Assembly (NCBI GenBank): GCA_964600165.1
Contig: CAZRIP010000049.1
Coordinates: 1 to 25,506, forward strand
Source: CAZRIP01 sp964600165
GTDB lineage: Bacteria > Elusimicrobiota > Elusimicrobia > UBA1565 > UBA9628
Length of the DNA stretch: 25,506 bases
Direction of reading: 5' to 3'
Below the pieces are notes generated by a model that had not been told where the DNA came from, searched no databases, and was given only the letters and a program-made list of their open reading frames with translations. Shown piece by piece: positions 11,987-19,273 of this stretch (its first letter is position 1; every line of letters starts with the position of its first letter). A program made the translations under genes and the position numbers.

Positions 11987-13033
11987 CTAAGCCGCGTCGT
12001 TGATGAACGGGAACTGGCGCTGAGCCGGCGACAGGTCCTGGCTCTCTAGAAAGCCGCGGGCGACCTCTTCCTCGGCCTCGCGCCACTTCTTCTCCGGCGC
12101 GTCCAGCCCGACCTCGACCGAGCCGCCCGCGATCATCGCGTGCCCGCCGCCGCGGTTGCCGCCCTTGAGCAGGCGCTTGAGCAGGCGCCCGGCGCCGCCC
12201 AGCGGGTCGCTCGTGCGCAGCGAGACGTGCAGCCTCCCTTGATAACGCCCGGTCACGAACGACCACGTCATCTTCTCGTGCGTCAGAAGAAAGTCCGCCA
12301 CCTGGGCCACGCGATCGGGCGTCCTGAGGGCGCCCAGATGCACGCCGATCACGTTGCGCACGGAGAACGAGTTGCGGATGCCGCGCGCGAGGTCCGAGAA
12401 GAAGTTCTGCGAGCGCTTGGGGTAGGAGATCCTCCAGAGCTGGCGCATGTTCGCGCGCGGCCAGAAGGCCTGGTAAGCGGCCATGTCGCGCGGGCCGGCT
12501 TCACGTCCGAGGTTCTGGGTCTCGGAGCCGATCCCGTAGACGATCGCCGTCGCCAAGCGCTGGGGCACGCGCAGTCCCGAGGCGAGCAGCGCCTCGGCGA
12601 GGACCGTCGTCGTCGCGCCGACGCTCTCGTCGATGAGCGCGAGATCGGCCTGCGTATCGGCGTGGCGCGGGTGATGGTCGATTATCAAGTCGGGTATCCG
12701 TCTCGAGCTAAAGCGGTTGTTGCGAAACGGAGGCTGCGTGTCGACCAAAGCCACGTGCTGGGCCTCCTGGATCTCGCCCTTGCGCAAGGGAGACGCCGGG
12801 ATCATCAAGCGCTCGGCCATCAAGCGGTTCTCGGCGCGCCCGATGATGCCTCCGTAGACGATCCGCGTGCGGATCTTGGCGACGCCCTGCGCGAGATGGG
12901 CCAGCGCCCACGCGCTCGCGAGAGAATCCGGATCGGGATGATCGTGCGTGAGGATCGTGAGCGGGCGCAGCGAACGCCCTTTCTCGGAGAGGAGCTCCAG
13001 GAGCTTGCGCGCGTGGAACGGGACGCGGCTCAT
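11987..13033 (-). CDS. DHH/DHHA1 phosphoesterase (NrnA-like; likely linear or cyclic dinucleotide hydrolase)
   Basis: The 348-aa protein has the DHH motif series: THDHPDPDSLAS (His30, Asp34, Asp36), VDTQ (Asp99), IDHHPRHADTQ (DHH at 119-121) and a C-terminal DHHA1 substrate site GGNRGGGHAMIAGG. Such enzymes use two Mn ions to hydrolyse nanoRNA, pAp, pApA or c-di-AMP. No membrane, PAS or GGDEF part is present, so it is not a GdpP. The ATG at 13033 overlaps the dacA stop by 4 bp (ATGA), which strongly suggests a joint role: degradation of c-di-AMP or of pApA. Which substrate it prefers cannot be read from the sequence. A longer start at 13060 would lie within dacA and is less likely. Confidence 0.85.
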   Translation of the reverse strand: MSRVPFHARKLLELLSEKGRSLRPLTILTHDHPDPDSLASAWALAHLAQGVAKIRTRIVYGGIIGRAENRLMAERLMIPASPLRKGEIQEAQHVALVDTQPPFRNNRFSSRRIPDLIIDHHPRHADTQADLALIDESVGATTTVLAEALLASGLRVPQRLATAIVYGIGSETQNLGREAGPRDMAAYQAFWPRANMRQLWRISYPKRSQNFFSDLARGIRNSFSVRNVIGVHLGALRTPDRVAQVADFLLTHEKMTWSFVTGRYQGRLHVSLRTSDPLGGAGRLLKRLLKGGNRGGGHAMIAGGSVEVGLDAPEKKWREAEEEVARGFLESQDLSPAQRQFPFINDAA

Positions 13034-13905
13034 CGCGATAACCCGATGAAGAACAGCCACATCAGGACTGAAACGGCCAGCGCGATCGCCTTCTCGCGCA
13101 GGTTCGTGCGGAAGAAGTCGGCGAGCGTCTGGCGCGGGGGCTTGGGCATCCTCTCCAGGAAGAAGCGCTCGAGCAAGCCCTTGAGCACGTTCAAGTCCGC
13201 GATGTTGGTGAGCTCGCCGCCCTGAGCCAGGGAGACCGTGCCTTTCTCCTCGCTGACGCAGACGACGAGGGCGTCGGTGCGCTCGGAGAGCCCCAGCGCC
13301 GCCGTGTGGCGCGTGCCGAGGTTGGTGATCTTGCCGAACTCCTTGGAAAGAGGGAGATGGCAGCCGAACCTCGTGACCAGGCCGTTCTCGATCAACACGG
13401 CGCCGTCATGGCCGAGACTATGCGAGTCGAAGATGGATTCGAGTATCGCCTCGGACAGCTCGCCGTTGAGGTCCCAGCCGCCCTCCACGTGCCGATCGAG
13501 CGGGTCTCTCCCGTGAAGCACGATCAGCGCGCCGATCTTGTCGCGCGAGAAATCGCCGACGGTGCGCAGGATGATCTCGACCTCCCGCGGCTTTAAGTCC
13601 TCCTTGCCACCGCCTTGGAGGCTCCAGACGGCGATGCGCTCGAAGATGTGCCGCAGCTCCTCTTGAAAGATCACGACGATGGCGATGATCAGCACGGCGA
13701 AGAAGCCCTGGAAGATCCAGATCGTCATGTACATGCCCATCAAGCGCGCGATCGTGTAGACGAGGGCGAGCATGAGCAGGCCCATCGCGACGAAGGCGGT
13801 CTTCGTCCTCTTGAACCAGACGAGCAGCGCGTAGACGAGCGTGGCGACCATCGCGATGTCGAGCAGGTCGGCCAGTCCGAGCGAGCGAATTAATCCAGCG
13901 GGCAT
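13030..13905 (-). CDS. dacA: Diadenylate cyclase, CdaA/DacA type
   Basis: The enzyme makes c-di-AMP from two ATP. Three N-terminal membrane spans (about residues 13-30, 38-56 and 62-82) are followed by the DAC domain (about 85-240), with IFQEELRHIFERI, the HDGAV motif (DGA at 167-169) and GTRHTAALGLSERTDA. The usual second motif RHR is RHT here (199-201). An additional C-terminal hydrophobic segment (about 272-289, EKAIALAVSVLMWLFFIGLS) resembles the first span of YbbR/CdaR, the usual regulator of CdaA, but the protein ends right after it. Promoter TCGACA/TATCCT lies just before the ATG. It is the first gene of a two-gene operon with the DHH phosphoesterase. Confidence 0.92.
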   Translation of the reverse strand: MPAGLIRSLGLADLLDIAMVATLVYALLVWFKRTKTAFVAMGLLMLALVYTIARLMGMYMTIWIFQGFFAVLIIAIVVIFQEELRHIFERIAVWSLQGGGKEDLKPREVEIILRTVGDFSRDKIGALIVLHGRDPLDRHVEGGWDLNGELSEAILESIFDSHSLGHDGAVLIENGLVTRFGCHLPLSKEFGKITNLGTRHTAALGLSERTDALVVCVSEEKGTVSLAQGGELTNIADLNVLKGLLERFFLERMPKPPRQTLADFFRTNLREKAIALAVSVLMWLFFIGLSR

Positions 13906-13913
13906 GGGTTCAG

Positions 13914-13942
13914 AGGATAACAGGAATGAGACGGTTTGTCGA
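13914..13942 (-). promoter_or_regulatory. Promoter of the dacA operon
   Basis: On the minus strand TCGACA (13942-13937), a 17-bp spacer and TATCCT (13919-13914). The -10 ends 8 nt before the dacA ATG, leaving at most one or two untranslated bases. No Shine-Dalgarno sequence. Confidence 0.6.
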
Positions 13943-14036
13943 GGCGATCAGAGGAGCGCCGGAGTCTATTGCGAGCCGCGAAGTTTATGGATAATCTATC
14001 GCGTCGCGGGCCAAACGCCCGACGCAGAGGGGGTCA

Positions 14037-14855
14037 ATGATGGCGATTGGGCGAAAAGGCATGACGGGAGCCGTTCCGGCGAAGCTCGCGGGAGCGGCTA
14101 TTCTAGCGGGGATCGCGTTCTCGATCCCCGCGGCCGCGGCCGGCTCCGCGCCCCCGTTGCCCACGCAGTTGCTCTACGCGGGACGATCCGTGGAATTCCC
14201 AGCCGCCCAAGAGCAAGTATTCAGGCTGGCGGAGCTGGAATTGCTGCCGGCGTTGAAACGGCAGAAGAAGGACTGGGCCATCGTCTTGGACGTGGATGAT
14301 ACGGTGCTCGGCAACTACGAGTACGAACGGCGCGTGAGCCTGCCCGGCGCCGATCAAAGCGACGCTTCATGGGACGAGTGGATCAAGGAGAAGGCGGCTC
14401 CGGCGATTCCCGGAGCGAGGGAATTCCTCGACAAAGCGCGCCGAATAGCCGTTCGGCGCGGAAGGCCGCATGGCCGCATCGTTTACATCACCGACAGAAC
14501 GGAAAGTCAAGAAGAGGACACGATCAAGAACTTGACGGCGGCCGGGCTTTTCGTGCCAGGGCGGGACGTCATCCTGACCAAGCGGAACGCCGGCGACAAG
14601 AAGGATGTCCGCCGGCGCTGCGTCGAGATGGGACGTACGGGGAACGATCCGCGCTGCGCCGCGCTCGCGCCGATGCATATCGTCGCCACGTTCGGCGACA
14701 GCTTCAGGGACCACATCGAGATGTACGGAGCGCAGGTCTACGAGAGCGGCCGCAGGCAGCTGCGAGACTGCATGTCCGCGGGTCGATGCTTCATCGTCCC
14801 CAACCCCATGTACGGGCAATGGGAGCCGGAAGGAGCCAAAGCCCCCTATGAATAG
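14037..14855 (+). CDS. Exported HAD-family acid phosphatase (class C / lipoprotein e(P4)-like)
   Basis: Residues about 14-37 form a signal peptide (KLAGAAILAGIAFSIPAAAA). The HAD core follows: motif I VLDVDDTVLGN (Asp85 nucleophile, Asp87; the second Asp is one residue pattern off the classic DxDET), the EYERRV and SWDEWI cap segments, motif II ITDRTE (about 151-156), LTKRN, and motif III FGDSFRD (about 219-225). The layout is that of class C acid phosphatases, which remove phosphate from nucleotides or cofactors in the periplasm or at the outer membrane. There is no lipobox Cys, so it is probably soluble. AGAGGGGGT before the ATG at 14037 is a reasonable ribosome site; a second ATG follows at once. 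Length 272 aa is usual. Confidence 0.8.
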   Translation: MMAIGRKGMTGAVPAKLAGAAILAGIAFSIPAAAAGSAPPLPTQLLYAGRSVEFPAAQEQVFRLAELELLPALKRQKKDWAIVLDVDDTVLGNYEYERRVSLPGADQSDASWDEWIKEKAAPAIPGAREFLDKARRIAVRRGRPHGRIVYITDRTESQEEDTIKNLTAAGLFVPGRDVILTKRNAGDKKDVRRRCVEMGRTGNDPRCAALAPMHIVATFGDSFRDHIEMYGAQVYESGRRQLRDCMSAGRCFIVPNPMYGQWEPEGAKAPYE

Positions 14856-14870
14856 AGCCGTCCTAGCTCC

Positions 14871-14900
14871 TTGACGCGAACCGCCGCCGGGACCTATACT
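14871..14900 (+). promoter_or_regulatory. Promoter of the TPR-protein gene, leaderless layout
   Basis: TTGACG (14871-14876), an 18-bp spacer and TATACT (14895-14900), the best promoter of this series. The -10 ends 6 nt before the GTG at 14907, and no Shine-Dalgarno sequence can fit. Confidence 0.7.
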
Positions 14901-14906
14901 TGATCC

Positions 14907-16430
14907 GTGGTCATCGCCGCGCTCGCCGTGAGTTGCGCCCTCGCCTTCGCCGACGCGCCCGCGTCCGTCCCAGGCAGCGCCGCGCCGATCGACCAGACGC
15001 TCACCGCCGACGATTACCAAAAAGGGCTGCAGACGCTCTCGAAATATCTCCAGAGCCGCGGCGAGAACCAACAGGACATCGATCGGTTCGTCGGGGATCT
15101 CCTCAAGGCGCCTCCGCCGACGCGCGACGTGCTCGCCGGCTTCCTCAAATACGAGCAGGCGTGGGCGCGCAAGACCCGCGACGCCAAGAATCCCCAGGTC
15201 AAGCCGGACCAGCTGGCCCACGAGAACCAGCTCTACGCCCAGCTCAAGAACCAGTTCGCCAACGAGGCGAAGGCTCAGTCGCCGGATTTCCTGAACGCTT
15301 TTCACGCGGCGGTCAAAGACGTCCGCGCCGGCCACGGCGCGCAGCCGGGCGGCGCGCCGGTCTCCAGCGCGATGTTCGGCGACCAGACCGACGACTCTTA
15401 CACGCAGGTCGACGCCGGCGACGAGGCGCTCGATCAGGGCGACGCGGCGACGGCCGCCGCCGACGCGCAACAGGCGATTTCCGAGAACCCGGCCAACGCC
15501 GACGCTTACGCGCTGCAGGCCGGTGCCGACCTCGCCCAGGGCGACCCGGCCGCCGCGGCGCAAGCCGCGCAGACGGCCTTGAGCCTCGATCCTTCGAACC
15601 AGACCGCGCAGGCCGTCACGGACCTCGCGGGCGGCTCGGTCGCGCCGGCGGCGAACACCGTCGCCGACGCCGGGGCCATCGGCGGCAACCTGCAGAACCA
15701 GGTCTCGGGGACTCCGTCGGACGCGGCGGCGGCCCCCGCCCCGGTCGTCAGCGGCGAGCTCGCGCTCTCCGCGCCCTCGCCCGCGCCGTACGCGAGCCTC
15801 GCCGTCCCGCCGCCGGCGCCCGGCACGCCGCCGCCTCCCTCGAGCTCGGCGACGCCGCTGCTGGCGGCGAGCCTCGCGTCCCAGGTGGCCGAGCAGGCCG
15901 CGCGCACGATGAACGTCGACCCGGCCGCCGGCATGCGCGCGATCGCCCAGGCCATCTCCCTCGATCCGTCGAACCCGGACGCCTGGAGGCTTCAGGCCGC
16001 CGCGCTGCAGCGCGCCGGGGATTACCGCGACGCCCTCGCCGCCGCCAATCGCGCGACGTATCTCGCTCCCAAGGACGCCCGCGCGCATTACGCGCGCGCC
16101 GAGGCGCTCGCGTTCAATCACCAGAAAGCCGAGATGACCGACGAGCTGCGGCAGGCCGCCGCACTCGATCCGACCTATCGCCCCGTCGCCGACTCGGCGA
16201 TCCAGTTGCCGCAGGACTCGGACCTCACGCTCCTGTTCCCCGACGCGCGCGAGCCGCTGTCTATGCCGCATAAGCACCGCCACCGAAAGGCATGGCGGCG
16301 GTTCTGGATCACGCTCGGCGCGACGGGCGGGCTGTTCCTTTTCGCGGGGCTCGTCTACGCGCTGCTCGCCGACCGCGAGCAGCGCCGCGCCCGGCCCAAG
16401 CTCCAACCCAAGGCCGACTCCTGGGCTTGA
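14907..16430 (+). CDS. Exported TPR-repeat protein with C-terminal membrane anchor (507 aa)
   Basis: A signal peptide (residues 1-17, VIAALAVSCALAFADA) precedes a helical region (about 30-150) rich in Gln, Asn and Lys. TPR-like repeats lie at about 165-240 (GDEALDQGDAATAAADAQQA, then ENPANADAYALQAGADLAQG) and about 320-425 (IAQAISLDPSNPDAWRLQAA and following), separated by about 80 Ala/Pro-rich residues. One membrane span is near 468-490 (FWITLGATGGLFLFAGLVYA), with a basic flank on each side and a short tail. A signal plus a C-terminal anchor puts the repeats in the periplasm. TPRs usually bind partner proteins; the partner is unknown. GTG at 14907 is favoured because a strong promoter ends 6 nt before it. 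Confidence 0.75.
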   Translation: MVIAALAVSCALAFADAPASVPGSAAPIDQTLTADDYQKGLQTLSKYLQSRGENQQDIDRFVGDLLKAPPPTRDVLAGFLKYEQAWARKTRDAKNPQVKPDQLAHENQLYAQLKNQFANEAKAQSPDFLNAFHAAVKDVRAGHGAQPGGAPVSSAMFGDQTDDSYTQVDAGDEALDQGDAATAAADAQQAISENPANADAYALQAGADLAQGDPAAAAQAAQTALSLDPSNQTAQAVTDLAGGSVAPAANTVADAGAIGGNLQNQVSGTPSDAAAAPAPVVSGELALSAPSPAPYASLAVPPPAPGTPPPPSSSATPLLAASLASQVAEQAARTMNVDPAAGMRAIAQAISLDPSNPDAWRLQAAALQRAGDYRDALAAANRATYLAPKDARAHYARAEALAFNHQKAEMTDELRQAAALDPTYRPVADSAIQLPQDSDLTLLFPDAREPLSMPHKHRHRKAWRRFWITLGATGGLFLFAGLVYALLADREQRRARPKLQPKADSWA

Positions 16431-16455
16431 CGTAAGCCCGTCCCGGGGCTACATA
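16427..16455 (+). promoter_or_regulatory. Promoter of the tyrosinase-like gene, leaderless layout
   Basis: TTGACG (16427-16432, overlapping the preceding stop codon), a 17-bp spacer and TACATA (16450-16455), 6 nt before the GTG at 16462. The -35 is identical to that of the TPR gene. The -10 is weak. Confidence 0.5.
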
Positions 16456-16461
16456 TATTTC

Positions 16462-17697
16462 GTGAGACTAGCTCTCCTCGCGTCCTGCCTCTTTTTCGGG
16501 TCCGCGTGGGCGGCCGGCGTCGACGATCCCGCCGTCGAGCAGCTCAAGAGCTCCCCCGACGCGCAGGCCGGGGCCGCGCCGGAAGCTCACGGCCACGCCC
16601 TCATGCACATGAGCGCCGGGCTCGCCACCGCCGACGACTGCAAGAAGGCCGGCGCCTTCGCCGACGCCGTCGGCTCCGACCAGCAGAAGCTCATCAACGG
16701 CGCGGTGGGCGGCCGCGGCCACCGGACTCAGCACGCGCTCTGGCACGCGACGCGCGGCGGGCTGTCCGACAAGGAGACGGCGCAGGTCCTGGCCGCGTAC
16801 GGCGCCTCGTGGGGCCAAAGCCACGCGTATTGCCCGCCGCCCAAGGCCGATTTCACCGCGAGCGACTACAACCCGGTGGGCGAGGACTTCCTTTATATGC
16901 ACCGCCAGATGATCGGCGGCGTGCGCTCGGCGCTGCTCGGCGGCCGTCAGCGCTGCGTCGCCGGCTGGAAGACGATCCCCGATCCCGCGCAATGGCCGCT
17001 GCCCGACGGCGACACGTCCGGGCCGAAGTCCCCCGAAACGCTCGCCCAGCTCAAGGCGTGGGACGCGAAGCTCGAGGACCCCGCTTGGCTGGCGTCGGTG
17101 AGCTTGAGCCAGCTCGGGATGGCGATCGAGCTCACCACGCACAACAACCTCCACATGCGCTACGCCACGACGAAGCCTCCGAAGGGCTTCGAGGCGGCCG
17201 AAGAAGCCGGCGGCGCGCCGCTCCCCTTCGACGGCAAGTTCCCGGCGGACTGGCCGTACGACGATCCCGCGTACAATTGGCTGGCCGATCCGTATTCGGC
17301 GGCGCTCAACCCGACGTTCTGGAAGATCCACGGCTACGTCGACGCGCTCATCGACAAGTGGCTGGCGGCGCACGGCTTCGACAAGATCGCCGAGGATTGC
17401 GCCGGGGCGGCGCGCTGCTACCAGTGGAAAGGCACGTGGAGCGGAACCGTACCCACCTACAGCGACGCGCCGCCGCGCGACGGCGCGCGCTTGGGAAAGC
17501 CCGGGCAAAAGCCGCCGATGGATCCGCGCACCAAACGGTTCAACGAGGAGCGCATGCGGCGCGCCCAGCTGGGAGTCATCGGGGGACCGAGGGTCGGAGC
17601 TCCCCGAGATCGCGTGCCGCTGCCGGGCGCGTCCGCGCCGCCGTCGAACGACCCCTTCGAGTACGCCGCCGCCCAGGCCTGCGGCGGCGCGCGCTAA
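16462..17697 (+). CDS. Exported type-3 copper (tyrosinase-like) protein
   Basis: A signal peptide (residues 1-18, LALLASCLFFGSAWAAG) leads a 411-aa protein whose His motifs fit a di-copper site. CuB: THNNLHMRYA (His227, His231) and NPTFWKIHGYVDALIDKW (His290 with Asp294), matching the HNxxH and (D/N)PxFWxxHxxxDxxW of tyrosinases and hemocyanins. CuA: EDFLYMHRQM (His147) matches F-L-x-W-H-R; the other two His could come from GHRTQHALWH (His87, 91, 95). Overall similarity to classic tyrosinases is low, the CuA-CuB distance is about 80 residues, and the C-terminal 100 residues are Pro/Arg-rich. Likely oxidises phenols or simply binds O2 or copper outside the cytoplasm; activity is inferred. Its stop shares bases with the nuoI stop on the other strand. 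Confidence 0.6.
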   Translation: MRLALLASCLFFGSAWAAGVDDPAVEQLKSSPDAQAGAAPEAHGHALMHMSAGLATADDCKKAGAFADAVGSDQQKLINGAVGGRGHRTQHALWHATRGGLSDKETAQVLAAYGASWGQSHAYCPPPKADFTASDYNPVGEDFLYMHRQMIGGVRSALLGGRQRCVAGWKTIPDPAQWPLPDGDTSGPKSPETLAQLKAWDAKLEDPAWLASVSLSQLGMAIELTTHNNLHMRYATTKPPKGFEAAEEAGGAPLPFDGKFPADWPYDDPAYNWLADPYSAALNPTFWKIHGYVDALIDKWLAAHGFDKIAEDCAGAARCYQWKGTWSGTVPTYSDAPPRDGARLGKPGQKPPMDPRTKRFNEERMRRAQLGVIGGPRVGAPRDRVPLPGASAPPSNDPFEYAAAQACGGAR

Positions 17698-18254
17698 GCT
17701 TTCCCAGTCTCGGGAACGCGCGGCCGAGAAGGCTTCTTCTCCACGTCGCCCAGCAGCTCGGGCATCGTCCAGATCATGTCCTTTCTCGTAAAAGAGGACA
17801 GCTCGACGCGGTTGGCGTCCATGTGGATCGCGTCGACGGGGCAGGCCTCGACGCAGTAGCCGCAGAACACGCACAAGCCCAGGTCGATGTCGAAGGACTT
17901 GGCGCGCTTTTCCACCATCACGTCCGGCGAGTCCTCGGCGACGATGCGGATGCACTTGGCGGGGCAGATCGTCTCGCAGCACAGGCACGCCGTGCAGCGC
18001 GGCGCGCCGTCGGCGCGCTTGAGGAGCCGATGGCGCGTGCGCGCGCGCAGGCCGAGCATCGCCGGCACGTCGGGAAACTGGATCGTCACGGCCCCCGGCT
18101 CGCCGGGAACGCCGAGCGCGCGCAGCGCGTGGCGCGCGAGGTTGACGAAGAGGTGACGGAACGTCACCGCCAGGCCTTTCCAGACCTCGATCAGGTAAAT
18201 CTGCGTGATGAAGGTGCGCCGCGGCCGGTCGACCTTCTTGACCGTTATCGCCAT
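17694..18254 (-). CDS. nuoI: NADH-quinone oxidoreductase subunit I
   Basis: NuoI carries the two 4Fe-4S clusters N6a and N6b that link the peripheral arm to cluster N2. Both ferredoxin motifs are intact: CTACLCCETICP (Cys87, 90, 93, 97) and CVFCGYCVEACP (Cys128, 131, 134, 138). The N-terminal amphipathic part (about 20-45, IYLIEVWKGLAVTFRHLFV) sits on the membrane. The ATG at 18254 lies 10 bp inside nuoH. With 186 aa it is of usual size. It is the last gene of the minus-strand cluster: its stop overlaps that of the tyrosinase-like gene, and no nuoJ follows. Confidence 0.95.
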   Translation of the reverse strand: MAITVKKVDRPRRTFITQIYLIEVWKGLAVTFRHLFVNLARHALRALGVPGEPGAVTIQFPDVPAMLGLRARTRHRLLKRADGAPRCTACLCCETICPAKCIRIVAEDSPDVMVEKRAKSFDIDLGLCVFCGYCVEACPVDAIHMDANRVELSSFTRKDMIWTMPELLGDVEKKPSRPRVPETGKA

Positions 18255-19273
18255 GCCATCACCCCCCACACCGTGCCGAGGAAATTGATCAGCGCCAAAG
18301 GCAGGATGTTCTTCCAGCCGAGATGCAGGACTTGGTCGAAGCGAAAGCGCGGCAGCGTCCAGCGCAGCTGCATCATCAGCACGAGCATGGCGATCGTCTT
18401 GACGGAGAACGAGGCGAGCATGAGCACGGCGCCCGCCGCGCCCATCGACGGGAGATCGAGCCCCGGGATCAGCCAGCCGCCCAGGAAAAGCGTCGTGATC
18501 ATGCCCGCGATCACCGTCGTCTCGATGAAGTCGGTGATGAGGAACATGCCGAACTTCATGCCCGAGTACTCGACGTGGTAGCCGACGATCTCGGATTCCC
18601 CCTCCGGCACGTCGAAGGGGCCGCGTTTGGTCTCCGCCGCGCCCGCGGTCAAGAATAAGAGGAACGCGAGCGGCTGGACGACGATCCCCCAGACGTGCGC
18701 GCCCTGCCAGAGGACGGACTGCTGAAGATCGAGCGTGCCGTACAAGAACGCCGCGCCCGCCAAGCTCGCCGCGAGGCAGACCTCGTACGAGATCATCTGA
18801 GCCGCGCCGCGAAGAGCGCCGAGCAGGCCGTAGTTGGAGCCCGCCGCGTAGCCCGCCATCATCACGCCGTGCACGCCGAGGGACAGCATGGCGAGCACGA
18901 GCGGCAGGCCGTAAGAGCTTTCGAGCGGCTGGAGGCTCCAGGTCCGCCCCAGGACCACGACGGAGCCGCCGAATGGAAGAGCGGCCAGGCAGAAGGTCGC
19001 GAAGCCCATCGAGATCATCGGCGCGAGCGGATGGAAGAGCTTGTCGGCGCCCTTGCGCACGAAGTCCTCCTTCGTGATCATCTTGAGCGGATCGGCGATC
19101 ATGTTGACCATGCCCCACAGCGCGAAGCCGAAGATCGACGCCCGGTTGGCACCGATGCGGTCCTGCGTGATCGCGCTCTGCTTGCGCTCGAGCCAGCCCT
19201 GCATGCCGGCCATGTTGACGCCGAAGAAGATCGCGGCGGCGACCTTGACCGCGGTGAAGGCGACTTCCGTCAC
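18245..19273 (-). CDS. nuoH: NADH-quinone oxidoreductase subunit H
   Basis: NuoH is the membrane subunit at the junction with the peripheral arm and forms part of the quinone chamber. The 342-aa protein has about eight spans, and the conserved segments are visible: QDRIGANRASIFGFALWGMV with the Asp-Pro-Leu-Lys that follows, EVCLAASLAGA, and the acidic loop FDVPEGESEIVGYHVEYSGM that lies near the quinone channel. The start is the GTG at 19273, which overlaps the nuoG stop as GTGA; longer frames run antisense-like basic sequence within nuoG. Overlap on both sides (4 bp with nuoG, 10 bp with nuoI) shows coupled translation. Confidence 0.95.
   Translation of the reverse strand: MTEVAFTAVKVAAAIFFGVNMAGMQGWLERKQSAITQDRIGANRASIFGFALWGMVNMIADPLKMITKEDFVRKGADKLFHPLAPMISMGFATFCLAALPFGGSVVVLGRTWSLQPLESSYGLPLVLAMLSLGVHGVMMAGYAAGSNYGLLGALRGAAQMISYEVCLAASLAGAAFLYGTLDLQQSVLWQGAHVWGIVVQPLAFLLFLTAGAAETKRGPFDVPEGESEIVGYHVEYSGMKFGMFLITDFIETTVIAGMITTLFLGGWLIPGLDLPSMGAAGAVLMLASFSVKTIAMLVLMMQLRWTLPRFRFDQVLHLGWKNILPLALINFLGTVWGVMAWR

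Noticed and set aside
12140..13225. A 361-codon plus-strand open frame opposite the DHH gene
   Set aside because: The minus strand shows complete DHH and DHHA1 motifs; the plus-strand peptide shows none.
14367..16406. A 679-codon minus-strand open frame opposite the TPR and phosphatase genes
   Set aside because: Arg/Gly-rich composition without motifs; the plus-strand genes have signal peptides, promoters and recognisable domains.
16506..18581. A 691-codon plus-strand open frame crossing the tyrosinase-like gene and nuoI/nuoH
   Set aside because: It spans two convergent real genes in the wrong frame and has an Arg-rich, low-complexity composition.
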